NCBI RefSeq assembly: GCF_003101015.1
Contig: NZ_CP029206.1
Coordinates: 2,057,001-2,121,000, forward strand
DNA: 64,000 nt
Direction: 5' to 3'
From: Actinobacillus porcitonsillarum
GTDB lineage: Bacteria > Pseudomonadota > Gammaproteobacteria > Enterobacterales > Pasteurellaceae
A program made the position numbers and the translations under genes. Positions 31,238-43,464 of the stretch are shown here, piece by piece. The number at the start of each line of letters is the position of its first letter. Position 1 is the first letter of the stretch. The notes beneath the pieces are model-generated. The model was not told the DNA's origin and made no database searches. It was given only the letters and a program-made list of their open reading frames with translations.

Positions 31238-32560
31238 ATGGCGTTATTTTATTCTGAAAAAATGGCAAAAAAACCACAAAAAAAGACCGCTTGTCCTGTG
31301 GTTGAAATTCAATCGTTAGATTATCAAGGGCTTGGAGTAACCAAAATTGATGGCAAAACGTGGTTTGTTGAACACGCACTTCCAACCGAAAAGGTCGCAA
31401 TTCAAGTGATTGAAGAAAAACGGCAATATGGGCGAGCGAAGGCGGTTAAATGGTTAAAAACCGCAGAAAACCGCCAAACGCCAAGTTGTGCAATTTATGC
31501 TCAATGTGGCGGTTGCCAAATGCAGCATATTCCGCTTGAAGTACAAAGAGAAACCAAACAACAAGCGTTATTTCAACGTTTACAAAAACTGCAATCTTCT
31601 CCTATTGCACTTGAACCAATGCTCGTTGGGCAAGCGAAAGGCTATCGCCGCCGTACCAAATTAAGTGTTGCGTTGCAAAACGGTAACTTGGTTATGGGAT
31701 TTCGTATGCAAAATTCCAACCTAATTATACCGCTTGAGCAATGTGAAATTTTAACGCTGGCACTCTCTACCCTTCTTCCTTCATTACAAAATTTATTAGC
31801 AAACTGGAAGCAGAAAAAGCTCTTAGGACATATTGAATTGGTGGAAGCAGATAACACCGTGGCGATGTTATTAAGATATATGGGCGAACTCGACTCGTCT
31901 GATTTGGCGCAGTTACTTGCGTTCGCAGAAGAAACCAAACTTTCGCTGTTTTTGATGAATGATGCGCAGCAAATTGAGCATATTTGTGGCGAAAAACCAT
32001 ACTATAAACTTAATGATTTAACGCTACATTTTTCTATTCGTGATTTTATTCAGGTCAATGCCGAACAAAATCAAAAAATGGTCGCACAAGCCTTAAATTG
32101 GTTAGCCCTTGAAAAATCGGATCGGGTTTTGGATTTGTTCTGTGGGATGGGAAACTTTACCTTACCGCTTGCACAACAAGCCGGCTATGTTGTCGGTGTG
32201 GAAGGGGTTGAAGAGATGGTTGTTACCGCACGCCAAAATGCCGTTGAAAACCAGTTGGATAATGTTGCCTTTTATCAAACCAATTTAGATGAGCGTTTTG
32301 TCGATCAGCCATGGGCGGCAGAAGCATTTAATAAGGTGTTGTTAGATCCGGCTCGCAATGGGGCTTATTTTGCGTTAGATCATTTATGTGAACTGAATCC
32401 CGAGCGGATCGTTTATGTCTCTTGCAATCCGGCAACTTTAGTTCGAGATGCCGAAAAACTCATAAAATCAGGCTACTCTCTGGCGAAAGTAGCCGTAATC
32501 GATATGTTCCCTCATACGGGGCATTTAGAGTCCATTTCGCTTTTTGTTAAAGCGAAATAA
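31238..32560 (+). CDS. rlmD: 23S rRNA m5U1939 methyltransferase
   Basis: Methylates U1939 of 23S rRNA using S-adenosylmethionine. The 440 residues match RlmD/RumA. An N-terminal TRAM domain (about 18-75) is followed by four Cys for a 4Fe-4S cluster (CAIYAQCGGCQMQH plus the downstream Cys). The methyltransferase domain has LDLFCGMGNFTLPLA (about 287-301), LLDPARNG and the catalytic Cys in VYVSCNPATLVRD. The start MALFYSEK aligns with E. coli MAQFYSAK. The ribosome site is poor. Its stop codon directly abuts the stop codon of udp on the other strand, with no intervening base. Confidence 0.95.
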   Translation: MALFYSEKMAKKPQKKTACPVVEIQSLDYQGLGVTKIDGKTWFVEHALPTEKVAIQVIEEKRQYGRAKAVKWLKTAENRQTPSCAIYAQCGGCQMQHIPLEVQRETKQQALFQRLQKLQSSPIALEPMLVGQAKGYRRRTKLSVALQNGNLVMGFRMQNSNLIIPLEQCEILTLALSTLLPSLQNLLANWKQKKLLGHIELVEADNTVAMLLRYMGELDSSDLAQLLAFAEETKLSLFLMNDAQQIEHICGEKPYYKLNDLTLHFSIRDFIQVNAEQNQKMVAQALNWLALEKSDRVLDLFCGMGNFTLPLAQQAGYVVGVEGVEEMVVTARQNAVENQLDNVAFYQTNLDERFVDQPWAAEAFNKVLLDPARNGAYFALDHLCELNPERIVYVSCNPATLVRDAEKLIKSGYSLAKVAVIDMFPHTGHLESISLFVKAK

Positions 32561-33322
32561 TTAGTTTTTAGCTAATTGGCGAGCGGCTGCCACAACAGCG
32601 GCAATCGCATTTTCTTCCGTACTCTTCATTGTTGTTTCATTTGGAATCTCTTGTTGAGTACGGTTTACAATCACACCGGCAACCATACCAGCTTTTAAGC
32701 CTAACGCAGCACACATTGTAAATAGCGTTGCCGATTCCATTTCGTAATTCATCACGTGTAAATCTTGCCACTGTTTTAGGCTACCTTGATATGCCGGATA
32801 CACTTTGCCTGAATAGGTATCGTAACGCTCTTGCCCTGGGTAGAATGTATCTGATGAAGCGGTAATCCCGACATAAGTTTGAACACCTTGCGCTAATGCC
32901 GCTTGATGTAATGCGGTGGTACATTCAAAATCTGCTACCGCTGGATAAGCCAATGGCGCAAAATGTTGGCTCGCACCATCTAAACGCACCGCCCCTGTGG
33001 TAACTAATAAATCGCCGACATTGATATGCGGTTGAATCGCACCAGTTGTACCAATACGTAAGAAGGTACGCACACCTAGTTGCGCTAACTCTTCCACACA
33101 GATAGAGGTTGAAGGACCGCCAATCCCCGTAGAACAAACCACAATCGGCTCGCCATCGGCATACCCTAACCAAGAGTTAAATTCACGATGACTGGCTAAA
33201 AAGGTTGGATTTTCTAATTTTGCCGCAATGCGCTCACTTCTTGCCGGATCGCCCGGAATAATCGCCACTTTCGCGCCGTTTAACATTGCTTTGGTTAAGC
33301 CTAAATGGAATACTTCAGACAT
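32561..33322 (-). CDS. udp: Uridine phosphorylase
   Basis: Cleaves uridine with phosphate to uracil and ribose 1-phosphate for pyrimidine salvage. The 253 residues match Udp. [23 protein letters not shown], the phosphate-binding [14 protein letters not shown] and the nucleoside-binding [14 protein letters not shown] identify the NP-I family and separate it from DeoD. An AAGGAGAAC ribosome site precedes ATG. I see no CRP-type site in the 175 bp upstream, in contrast to the CRP/CytR control of E. coli udp. The upstream gap holds a CT-rich mosaic repeat. Confidence 0.95.
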   Translation of the reverse strand: MSEVFHLGLTKAMLNGAKVAIIPGDPARSERIAAKLENPTFLASHREFNSWLGYADGEPIVVCSTGIGGPSTSICVEELAQLGVRTFLRIGTTGAIQPHINVGDLLVTTGAVRLDGASQHFAPLAYPAVADFECTTALHQAALAQGVQTYVGITASSDTFYPGQERYDTYSGKVYPAYQGSLKQWQDLHVMNYEMESATLFTMCAALGLKAGMVAGVIVNRTQQEIPNETTMKSTEENAIAAVVAAARQLAKN

Positions 33323-33417
33323 ATTGTTCTCCTTTATATTTGCCTAAATTCAAATTCATTGTAACAAAATTTATTTTTAACTTATTGCGTTTAAACAAGT
33401 TTTTATCAGTTTTGGGG

Positions 33418-33487
33418 CCCCCTCTCTCTGCCGAAGGCTGCTGAACGCATCCTTCGTCTGTCTCTCTCCCACAAGGGGAGAGAGTTT
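33418..33487. repeat. CT/GA-rich mosaic palindromic repeat, copy 2 (udp-ybjD gap)
   Basis: The constant left arm CCCCTCTCTCTG is followed by hairpin CGAAGG (33432-33437) / CCTTCG (33451-33456) with a 13-nt loop. Then comes the constant CTGTCTCTCTCCC and the closing GGGGAGAGAG. The flanks match copy 3 near 42.1 kb almost base for base, while the internal hairpin is different. Confidence 0.8.
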
Positions 33488-33497
33488 AATGTATTGT

Positions 33498-35054
33498 TTA
33501 CACCTTTTGCGTAAGCAATAGCACACTTTCAAATAGCTGTTTAAATAAAACGGGGATTTTATCTTCTCCTCTTAATTCCATCTCTTTTGAAAGCGCAATC
33601 GCTAAATCAGGTTTAGAGGTAAAATGTACTGCACGTTTAATAATTTGCGAGGTGGGATAAAATTTTCCATTCGGCTGCCAGCGAGCCAATTTTAGGAAAA
33701 CCGCTTTAAAACCGGAATGATAAAAGAAATGCTCAATATCCCGATAAGGTAAGATGGTCAAACGGCTGGCAAAATTATCCTCTAAACTTTGAACGGTATC
33801 GGCATAACGCAAGCCGGCATCATCGCCATCGGTCAAGACGTACCATTCAATCCCCATTGCTTTGGCATATTTAATCAGCGGTCTTAAACCACATTGGGCA
33901 AATTCGACAATCCGGATTCCCTCAATATCTAAATCGATATTCAGTAATTTTGCCATCTCTTCCAAAATCCAAACTTCTGTTTCGCCTTCTACTAAAATCC
34001 ACGTTTTGGCAAAAAGCGCTAGTCCTCGATTGTGATGAATATGAAAGGTCAGTTTTCTTAAATCTTCTTTGCCTAACATACTACTTTCAATTTGGTAAGC
34101 CTGAGTATGATCTGGGTAACGCACTAATCTGCAGATCTCTTTTAATGGAATATGTGATAACAACTCCATTGAATTGGTAGTGGTAATCCGCTGAATTTGC
34201 AATTGGCTGATTAAAGCCCATAAGATAGCAATCATTCTAGGGTGTAATTGCGTATCAAGATCTTCAAATAAGATGATCGGCGTGCCTATATTGGCTAATT
34301 TTTTATCCCGAACAAAAAATGCTGAGAGATATTCACGGACTTTTTCGGCAAGATGAGGGGCTTTTTGTAATCGAATACAAAGTGCTTTTGCTTTTTCCCA
34401 TAAAAAAGCGTTATCTTGCATAGCTTCGAGGGCTTTTTTTCGGCTTTGTGCCGTTAAAAAATAGTACTTCATCAACAATGCAAGGGCTTCTAACTCTTGC
34501 ACAAATGCTTGATCTGAAGCGTTAATCGGCATCGGTGTCAATTGCACCTGATTGATCGATTTATTTAAACGTGCATCACGTAAACGATAAACGGGATGTC
34601 TCTGGATTAAATAACGGATAACCTCTTGTTCGTTTTCACAGCTTATCACTCGATGTCGTTCATTCGTAAAACGATAATGTGTTGTAACCTCCCCGTTATT
34701 CCGTTCTCCAAAAACCTCCAAATGAAGAGAGTGTAAACCTTTATCGTCAGTGACAAATAATCCACGGCAAGGTTTTAACTCGGCTTCTCGATGTTCGTTT
34801 CCCCGCTCTTCACAAAACGTAAAACGTAGCCGAATTTGTGGGTGTTTTTTCGGCTGGCTACCAAATTCCACGTGGAAATCACTTTCTGTAAATTGATAAA
34901 GCTCGTCACTGGAACTGAAGATCGTACTCAACGCCCCTAATAAACTGGATTTACCCCAAGTATTTTCGCCAATCAGCACCATATTTGGGAGTAATTTCAG
35001 AAAGAGGGAATTAATGCCACGAAATCCGTGAATTTCAACAAATTTTAGGTACAT
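33498..35054 (-). CDS. ybjD: OLD-family ATP-dependent nuclease-like protein YbjD
   Basis: The 518-residue protein has an SMC/OLD-like ATPase with Walker A GENTWGKSSLLG (about 28-39) and later ILFEDLDTQLHP, then a C-terminal TOPRIM domain (WILVEGETEVWIL about 353, and VLTDGDDAGLRYA). It aligns end to end with E. coli YbjD, an OLD-class protein of unclear role. A GGAGGG site precedes the ATG. It lies 10 bp downstream of ppnN, so the two form an operon. OLD proteins include phage-defence nucleases, but no GajB/UvrD-like partner or reverse transcriptase is adjacent, so I do not assign a defence role. Confidence 0.88.
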   Translation of the reverse strand: MYLKFVEIHGFRGINSLFLKLLPNMVLIGENTWGKSSLLGALSTIFSSSDELYQFTESDFHVEFGSQPKKHPQIRLRFTFCEERGNEHREAELKPCRGLFVTDDKGLHSLHLEVFGERNNGEVTTHYRFTNERHRVISCENEQEVIRYLIQRHPVYRLRDARLNKSINQVQLTPMPINASDQAFVQELEALALLMKYYFLTAQSRKKALEAMQDNAFLWEKAKALCIRLQKAPHLAEKVREYLSAFFVRDKKLANIGTPIILFEDLDTQLHPRMIAILWALISQLQIQRITTTNSMELLSHIPLKEICRLVRYPDHTQAYQIESSMLGKEDLRKLTFHIHHNRGLALFAKTWILVEGETEVWILEEMAKLLNIDLDIEGIRIVEFAQCGLRPLIKYAKAMGIEWYVLTDGDDAGLRYADTVQSLEDNFASRLTILPYRDIEHFFYHSGFKAVFLKLARWQPNGKFYPTSQIIKRAVHFTSKPDLAIALSKEMELRGEDKIPVLFKQLFESVLLLTQKV

Positions 35055-35064
35055 ACTTCCCTCC

Positions 35065-36429
35065 CTACTTCAGGATTTCATAACAAGGCTGATAGGCTTT
35101 TTCTGTCGGCAATTTCATTCGATTTTGTTGCACCAGTGATTGTAAAAGCCGATCCATTTTTTCCATCAACAGCGGATCGCCCGATAACTTAAACCGCCCT
35201 TCTTTTTCAATCAATGCCTGGGTTTCAGGTTTAATATTTCCTGCCACAATGCCCGAAAATGCACAGCGTAAGTTTGCGGCAAGTGCCTCTTTCGATTGTT
35301 CAAAATGTAAATTCAGTTGTGCCATTGAATGATGCGTTGGCACAAAAGGTTTAATCAAGGCTTCCGGAATGTTGAGCGACCAATTGAAATGATAAGCCTC
35401 ACCATTTTGGCTACGTTGCTGTTTTAAACGGGCGATTGAAGATTTCATTTTTTTCGCCACTAAAGCCGGATCATCAATGATAATTTCATACAACGCCTGT
35501 GCTTCTTTCCCTAAGGTTTCGCCAATGAAGCGGTCGATTTCTTCAAAGTAATTTGCAGATGCTCTCGGCGCCGTTAAGATAACCGGAAGTTGCTGATCGT
35601 GATTGGCAAAGTTGAGTTTAATTCCCAAAATATACAAAAGCTCTTCTAATGTCCCCGGCCCGCCCGGAAAAATAATGATACCGTGCCCAAAACGCACAAA
35701 GGCTTCAAGGCGTTTTTCGATGTCGGGCATAATGATAAGTTCATTAACAATAGGGTTCGGTGGTTCGGAAGCAATAATGGAAGGCTCAGTAATGCCGATA
35801 AAACGGCTATTTTTGTAACGCTGATGGGCATGCCCAATAGCCGCACCTCTCATCGGTGCTTCCATCACTCCTGTGCCACAACCGGTAATGATGTTAAGCT
35901 CTCTTAAACCTAGCTCTGTTCCTACCGTTTTACAATACTGATATTCTGTTTCACTAATAGAGTGTCCTCCCCAACAAACCACCAGATTTAAATCATTGTT
36001 TGCCGGAAATGCCTTAGCGTTACGTAAAATAGAGAAGATCAAATTACTGCTGTATTTGGATAATGGAATGTCCAAAACGCCTTTTAACCGCTCGGTCATA
36101 CCGTTTACAAAAATAATATCACGCAATACAGAAAAGAGATGATATTGGATATTTCGGATAATTTTTTGATCGACAAATGCCGTTTCAGGTGGATTATGCA
36201 ATTCAAGCACGATACTTTTCTCACAAGCCACTAATTCAATATCAAAATGTTGATATTGTGCTAAAAGCGCCCGACTATCATCCGTTACCGCCCCTGAATT
36301 TAACACCGCCAGCGAGCAATTACGATAAAGCGGGTATAAACTCCCTTTGGCTTCTTTTTTCAATAGCTCCACTTCTAACTGAGAGAGTTGTTCCATGCTT
36401 CCTTTGGGGGCGATTCTATAACGACTCAT
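35065..36429 (-). CDS. ppnN: Pyrimidine/purine nucleotide 5'-monophosphate nucleosidase
   Basis: Hydrolyses nucleoside monophosphates to base and ribose 5-phosphate; the E. coli enzyme (YgdH) is stimulated by (p)ppGpp. The 454 residues equal the E. coli length. An N-terminal regulatory region ([16 protein letters not shown]) precedes the LOG-like domain with [14 protein letters not shown] (about 183-196) and the phosphate-binding [14 protein letters not shown] (about 255-268). AGAAGGAATT before ATG is a good ribosome site. It is followed by ybjD. The IS110 element lies 120 bp upstream of its start codon, so the native promoter may have been affected. Confidence 0.93.
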   Translation of the reverse strand: MSRYRIAPKGSMEQLSQLEVELLKKEAKGSLYPLYRNCSLAVLNSGAVTDDSRALLAQYQHFDIELVACEKSIVLELHNPPETAFVDQKIIRNIQYHLFSVLRDIIFVNGMTERLKGVLDIPLSKYSSNLIFSILRNAKAFPANNDLNLVVCWGGHSISETEYQYCKTVGTELGLRELNIITGCGTGVMEAPMRGAAIGHAHQRYKNSRFIGITEPSIIASEPPNPIVNELIIMPDIEKRLEAFVRFGHGIIIFPGGPGTLEELLYILGIKLNFANHDQQLPVILTAPRASANYFEEIDRFIGETLGKEAQALYEIIIDDPALVAKKMKSSIARLKQQRSQNGEAYHFNWSLNIPEALIKPFVPTHHSMAQLNLHFEQSKEALAANLRCAFSGIVAGNIKPETQALIEKEGRFKLSGDPLLMEKMDRLLQSLVQQNRMKLPTEKAYQPCYEILK

Positions 36430-36549
36430 ATCGAATTCCTTCTAGTCTTTTCGGACAACATAGCAAAAAATAAATTTTTATGAAATAGATTTATCAGTAA
36501 TTCCCTAGCTTTTATTTAATATAGTAGATACCATAAGACACAACAAATT

Positions 36550-37536
36550 TTATTTCATAAATGTATCTAAATTAAATGCCGTCTGTTTTTGCAATACAGC
36601 CTGTGCAATAGTGACTAATTTACGCATTAAAGCAGTGATAATTACCATTTTAGGCTTACCACACTCAAGCAACCGCAATACAAACGAGCGATATACGCTA
36701 TTTTTGTAGCAGCCAAAGGCAAAATTCATTGCAGGACAAAAGAGCGCCTTGCGAATGTCGGATTGCCCGATTTTTGAGATACCAATAACGGTATTTAAAC
36801 TTTTCCCCGAACTTTTAATCATCGGGGTTAAGCCTGTAAAAGTGGCTGCAGCTTTTGCATTTTTAAAACGATTGCCATCACCTAAATGGGCAATCAGTTG
36901 AACGGCGGTTGCAAAGCCAATAGCAGGAATAGTGCAAAGCAATTTTACATTGTTTTTCAATGTGTTATCTGCATTAACGCACTGTTTAATCGTTTTCTCC
37001 AAAGCATTAATCTGCGCTTTGATGAAGGCAATCATCTGCTGTGTTGAAGCAATGCAATCGCTATCAATCAACATCGTTAGCCGTGTTTTTTCTTGTGCCA
37101 ACTGTTTTTTCAGGTGGTCAAGTTGGCGATTTTTACGCAACAATTCCCGTTGAGCAGGGGAAATTGGCTGATAAATCGGTAATTTATGACGCTTTTCATC
37201 GGCATAATCGGCAAGCATTTTGGCGTCGATTTTGTCGGTTTTAGAGCGTAAATTATCGGTTCTCGTGAAATTTGCACTACATTTAGGGTTAATTACGCTA
37301 ACGGTGATTTGCTGTTGAAACAGAAAATCAGCTAGGGCTTCGTGATAAATATTGGTGGCTTCCATTACGCAGTGAAAAGTTTCACCAAATGTATTGAGCC
37401 ACTGCATAAGTGATTGAAATCCTTCCGGATTATTTTTAAACACTTTATGCTTATGTTTGCCGTTTTGTAATTTAATGGCAACATCAAATTTAGCTTTGGC
37501 AATATCAATGCCAACGTAATATAATGGGTTATCCAT
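36550..37536 (-). CDS. IS110-family transposase (DEDD recombinase)
   Basis: The 328-residue protein has the N-terminal RuvC-like DEDD domain (YVGIDIAKAKFDVAI, first catalytic Asp at residue 10; MEATNIYHE; KTDKIDAKMLADYA). A coiled-coil linker (about 130-185) follows, then the C-terminal Tnp_20 domain with IPAIGFATAVQLIAHLGD and the catalytic Ser region FTGLTPMIKSSGKS. All parts look intact, so the element may be active. GGAGGTCAA directly precedes the ATG. No other transposon gene is nearby. Confidence 0.93.
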   Translation of the reverse strand: MDNPLYYVGIDIAKAKFDVAIKLQNGKHKHKVFKNNPEGFQSLMQWLNTFGETFHCVMEATNIYHEALADFLFQQQITVSVINPKCSANFTRTDNLRSKTDKIDAKMLADYADEKRHKLPIYQPISPAQRELLRKNRQLDHLKKQLAQEKTRLTMLIDSDCIASTQQMIAFIKAQINALEKTIKQCVNADNTLKNNVKLLCTIPAIGFATAVQLIAHLGDGNRFKNAKAAATFTGLTPMIKSSGKSLNTVIGISKIGQSDIRKALFCPAMNFAFGCYKNSVYRSFVLRLLECGKPKMVIITALMRKLVTIAQAVLQKQTAFNLDTFMK

Positions 37537-37665
37537 TTGACCTCCAAACCTTGTGAATGCGGGCTACGGAAAACGTGCCTGAGATACCATTCGGGGTGAT
37601 AGTGGATGAGGAAGTAGGCTTATATCTACACTACGTGCTTAATAGCACTAGGGACGCCACAACTC
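37537..37665 (-). ncRNA. Candidate bridge RNA of the IS110 element
   Basis: IS110-group elements encode a roughly 180-nt bridge RNA in the non-coding end upstream of the transposase. Here, read on the minus strand towards the transposase, the segment holds hairpin GTGCT-ATTA-AGCAC with outer CTA/TAG pairs. Next comes a larger stem, TAGTG...CACTA, with a nested GTAG...CTAC pair that would leave internal loops. Then follows the ribosome site. Internal loops of this kind carry the target- and donor-pairing bases. I cannot fold or compare it here. The gap 37537-37844 has no other gene. Confidence 0.4.
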
Positions 37666-37677
37666 TACTTTCTCTTT

Positions 37678-37717
37678 AACCCCATTATGATGGTACTCGT
37701 AATGGGGTTTTCTTTTA
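37678..37717 (+). terminator. Hairpin with T-run on the plus strand beside the IS
   Basis: AACCCCATTA (37678-37687) and TAATGGGGTT (37700-37709) form a perfect 10-bp stem with a 12-nt loop, followed by TTCTTTT on the plus strand. No plus-strand gene ends here, so it either belongs to the IS end or blocks outside transcription. Confidence 0.55.
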
Positions 37718-37731
37718 CCCATATTCTAATA

Positions 37732-37827
37732 CAAGGGACGTAATGCTGGCGTCCGTATAAATTCAATACGGAAAAACAATATATTTTTAGAACATGAGAA
37801 AAACGGGCGCCAGCATGGCGCCCCTAC
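37732..37827. repeat. GTAG-type REPIN copy C (beside IS110, 3' of lacZ)
   Basis: The right arm, read on the minus strand, is GTAG followed by the perfect palindrome GGGCGCC-ATGCT-GGCGCCC (37805-37827). The left arm (from 37733, AAGGGACGTAATGCTGGCGTCCG) is a decayed inverted partner sharing the ATGCTGGCG core. It lies immediately downstream of lacZ and next to the IS. Confidence 0.7.
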
Positions 37828-37844
37828 TATTCTTTTGAACAACA

Positions 37845-40886
<3,042 letters not shown>

Positions 40887-40910
40887 TTAAAGAGGAGGAT
40901 TTTCTGATGC

Positions 40911-40972
40911 GTAGGGTGGACGTAAGTCCACGTTTCTTATCAATATCAATCGTGGACTTACGTCCACCCTAC
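40911..40972. repeat. GTAG-type REPIN copy D (galM-lacZ gap)
   Basis: Perfect 22-bp inverted arms: GTAGGGTGGACGTAAGTCCACG (40911-40932, shown here only as the head and palindrome GTGGAC-GTAA-GTCCAC) and its complement at 40951-40972, separated by 18 bp. Head and layout match the other copies; the stem sequence is different. Confidence 0.85.
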
Positions 40973-41007
40973 AAAAAAGTTTATACCATAACCTCTAATA
41001 TCAAATT

Positions 41008-41976
41008 TTAAAAAATAAACTGATAACTTATTTTATGGTTATAAGGCTCATTTGCTTTCAAAATACCGCCAAATTTTGCCAATTCCGGCTGGTTTGGGCT
41101 GTTGGGGAAAAACTCGGGTTCTAACGCAATACCGGCATAATCTTCATATTCGCCCGCTTGCATATTGGGTTGTCCTTTTAGCCAATTGCCCGTGTAAATT
41201 TGAATGGCTGGATAGCTGGTATCCAATTTAAGCGTTAAATCCTCCACCGCTAGACAAGCGGTAAAATCTGGTGATTTTTTTGCAATAAGGAAAGCGTGAT
41301 CGTAGCCTTTTACGTTTTGTTGATCGGCATCGCTCAGCAAATCCTTGCCGATGATTTTGGCTTGGCGGAAATCAAAACTTGTCCCGTCCACCGCTTGCAA
41401 AGGTTTATTGGGAATACCGCTTTCATCGACCGGTAAATAGTGGCTCGCATTTAATTGCAAGCGATGATGTTTGATCGTCGGTTCGCCACTTAAGTTAAAA
41501 TAGGCGTGATTAGTCAAGCAAAGCGGTGTGTCTTGCGAAGCGTTCGCTTCAAAGTGAATTTCAAGGCAATCTTCATTCAGGCGGTATTCCACAGTCGTTT
41601 TTACCTCGCCGCCAAACCCTTCTTCGCCGTCAGCAAAACAGTAGGCAAATTTAACCGCTTGTGAGCTTTGGCTTAGGATTTCCCATTCCACTTTATCCGC
41701 CCCCACATTGCCGCCGTGTAAGTTATTGCGACCGTTATTCGCCGCCAGTTGGTAAGTCTTGCCGTTGAGTTGATATTGTGCATTGGCAATGCGGTTGGCA
41801 TAACGCCCAACCGTTGCGCCAAAGTAAGCGGTCTGTTTTTGCCAATTTTTTGCATCGGTGGTAACCAAAACTTCTCGTTCGCCTTTTGGGTGTTTTACAA
41901 TGCAAGAAAGCCAAGACGCCCCAAAAGGAGAGAGGGTTAATTTAAGATATTTGTTTTCAAGTGTGATAAGTTGCAT
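41008..41976 (-). CDS. galM: Galactose mutarotase (aldose 1-epimerase)
   Basis: Interconverts beta- and alpha-D-galactose so that LacZ-released galactose can be used by GalK. The 322-residue protein has the supersandwich family motifs VGRYANRIANAQYQLNG, NNLHGG with catalytic His, and LTNHAYFNLSG. The catalytic Glu region near the C-terminus is ALEPEFFPNSPN. AAGGAGCTG precedes ATG. It lies between galK and lacZ on the same strand, separated from each by repeat-bearing gaps. Confidence 0.95.
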   Translation of the reverse strand: MQLITLENKYLKLTLSPFGASWLSCIVKHPKGEREVLVTTDAKNWQKQTAYFGATVGRYANRIANAQYQLNGKTYQLAANNGRNNLHGGNVGADKVEWEILSQSSQAVKFAYCFADGEEGFGGEVKTTVEYRLNEDCLEIHFEANASQDTPLCLTNHAYFNLSGEPTIKHHRLQLNASHYLPVDESGIPNKPLQAVDGTSFDFRQAKIIGKDLLSDADQQNVKGYDHAFLIAKKSPDFTACLAVEDLTLKLDTSYPAIQIYTGNWLKGQPNMQAGEYEDYAGIALEPEFFPNSPNQPELAKFGGILKANEPYNHKISYQFIF

Positions 41977-41992
41977 AACAGCTCCTTAATTT

Positions 41993-42149
41993 CCCTCGCC
42001 CGCTTGCGGGAGAGGGGGGAGAAAATTCGTAGAATTTTCGGAGGGAGAGGAGAATTTGTAAAATTTTTTGAAAAACTGACCGCTTCCCCTCTCTCTGCCA
42101 GCTCACTAGACATTCGCTGGCTGTCTCTCTCCCGCAAGCGGGCGAGAGT
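41993..42149. repeat. CT/GA-rich mosaic palindromic repeat, inverted pair (copies 3 and 4, galK-galM gap)
   Basis: CTCGCCCGCTTGCGGGAGAG (41995-42014) and its exact 20-bp complement (42127-42146) flank the element. The left half holds hairpin GAAAATTC-GTA-GAATTTTC (about 42021-42039). The right half holds GCCAGC (42097-42102) / GCTGGC (42116-42121) with a 13-nt loop, set in the same CCCCTCTCTCTG and CTGTCTCTCTCCC flanks as copy 2. It fills the 183-bp gap almost entirely. Confidence 0.85.
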
Positions 42150-42159
42150 AAGATGGAAA

Positions 42160-43314
42160 TTAAACTACTCTCACCCCATCACTTGCAGTGCAAACGTAAA
42201 AGGTTTCTTTAATTCCCGTTTGTTTTTCGTAATTTTCTGCAATCAGCTGGCGGAGTGCTTCGACTTTTTCGTGAGGCACAAGACAGACGATACAGCCACC
42301 AAAGCCGCCGCCGGTCATTCTTGCCCCACCTTTTTTACCGATAGCGACTTGGGCTAATTCCACCAAATAATCAATTTCCGGTATGGTAATCTCAAAGTCA
42401 TCACGCATTGAGTCGTGAGATTGCGCCATTAGCTCGCCTAATTTTTCCATATCATTGGCTTTCAAGGCGGCAACTGCATCTAACACACGTTGGTTTTCGG
42501 TTACCACGTGTTTCGCACGTTTATAGGCTAATTCACTTTCTGCTTTCAATGCTTCAGCCTTAGCAAGAAAATCGGTAACACTTAAATCCCGTAAGGCTTT
42601 CACGCCAAAGAATTTTGCTGCTTGTTCACACTCTTGACGGCGGCTGTTATATTCGCCAGTGACTAAATCGTGCTTCACATTTGAGTTAATAATAGCAATG
42701 TCATAGCCTTGTGGCACAGGGGTTGGCGTAATTTCTAAAGAGCGGCAATCAATCATCACTAAATGATCTTTTTGCCCCAACGCAGAGGTAAGTTGATCCA
42801 TATTGCCACAATTTGCGCCCACAAATTTGTTTTCGGCTTCTTGTCCGATTAAGGCGATCTCCGCAAATGAAAGCGGCAAGTCGCCAAGCCATTGGCAAGT
42901 TTTGCCGATAGAAATTTCTAAGGCGGCTGAAGAGCTTAAACCTGATGACATCGGTACATCGCTCGTCATCGCAATATCAGCACCCTGTTGGAAATTCGGG
43001 CATTTTGCTTGGATATATTTCACAACACCACGCACATAATTTGCCCATTTATGTTCGCTTTTTTCGATAGGTTGGCTTAAATCAAATTCATCTTGTGCTT
43101 GAATATCAATGGCATAAACTCGCCAACGGCTGTCATTGCGTTTTTTGAGGCTCACTGCCATACCATAGTTGATAGCACAAGGCATCACAAAGCCATCGTT
43201 ATAGTCCGTATGCTCGCCGATAATGTTTACCCGACCAGGGGCAAAAATAGTTTGCTCGGCATTTTCGCCATAATGTTGTTTAAATTGGGTTTGAGAAAGT
43301 TCGATTGGGGTCAT
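42160..43314 (-). CDS. galK: Galactokinase
   Basis: GHMP kinase that phosphorylates alpha-D-galactose to galactose 1-phosphate with ATP. The 384 residues match GalK. The galactokinase signature [16 protein letters not shown] (about 27-42), the ATP-binding motif [13 protein letters not shown] (about 121-133) and the C-terminal GGGFGGCIV motif are all present. AAGAGGAAT precedes the ATG. It lies between galT (upstream) and galM. In E. coli the order galE-galT-galK-galM is a single operon; here galE is missing from the locus. Confidence 0.97.
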   Translation of the reverse strand: MTPIELSQTQFKQHYGENAEQTIFAPGRVNIIGEHTDYNDGFVMPCAINYGMAVSLKKRNDSRWRVYAIDIQAQDEFDLSQPIEKSEHKWANYVRGVVKYIQAKCPNFQQGADIAMTSDVPMSSGLSSSAALEISIGKTCQWLGDLPLSFAEIALIGQEAENKFVGANCGNMDQLTSALGQKDHLVMIDCRSLEITPTPVPQGYDIAIINSNVKHDLVTGEYNSRRQECEQAAKFFGVKALRDLSVTDFLAKAEALKAESELAYKRAKHVVTENQRVLDAVAALKANDMEKLGELMAQSHDSMRDDFEITIPEIDYLVELAQVAIGKKGGARMTGGGFGGCIVCLVPHEKVEALRQLIAENYEKQTGIKETFYVCTASDGVRVV

Positions 43315-43344
43315 AGTATATTCCTCTTAATTGCACAAACTTTT

Positions 43345-43416
43345 GTAGGGTGGGCATCCCTGCCCACCAAAAAACAAGGCTGGTTATCAAATGGTGGGCA
43401 AGGATGCCCACCCTAC
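43345..43416. repeat. GTAG-type REPIN copy E (galT-galK gap)
   Basis: Inverted 25-bp arms (43345-43369 and 43392-43416) differ by one base. The head is GTAGGG and the palindrome GGTGGGCA...TGCCCACC. The arms are separated by 22 bp. Confidence 0.85.
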
Positions 43417-43464
43417 ATGCATTTCTAAAAATGCAATGTTTATGCAAACTCAATATAATGCTGG

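Larger units (their letters stand above)
36477..37720 (-). mobile_element. IS110-family insertion sequence (ends approximate)
   Basis: One intact transposase gene plus non-coding ends. IS110 elements lack terminal inverted repeats and target duplications, so the limits cannot be read from a single copy. I give outer limits from the flanking non-coding DNA. On the left, TTTATGAAATA (36477-36487) is a perfect inverted copy of TATTTCATAAA at 36551-36561. On the right, the 140-190 bp upstream of the transposase is non-coding and structured, as expected for an end encoding a bridge RNA. It sits between the 3' end of lacZ and the 5' end of ppnN and interrupts neither. Confidence 0.6.

Noticed and set aside
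33498-35054. OLD-family ATPase/TOPRIM gene as a phage-defence system (Gabija-like)
   Set aside because: It matches E. coli YbjD end to end, is in an operon with the housekeeping gene ppnN, and no GajB/UvrD-like helicase or reverse transcriptase is adjacent.
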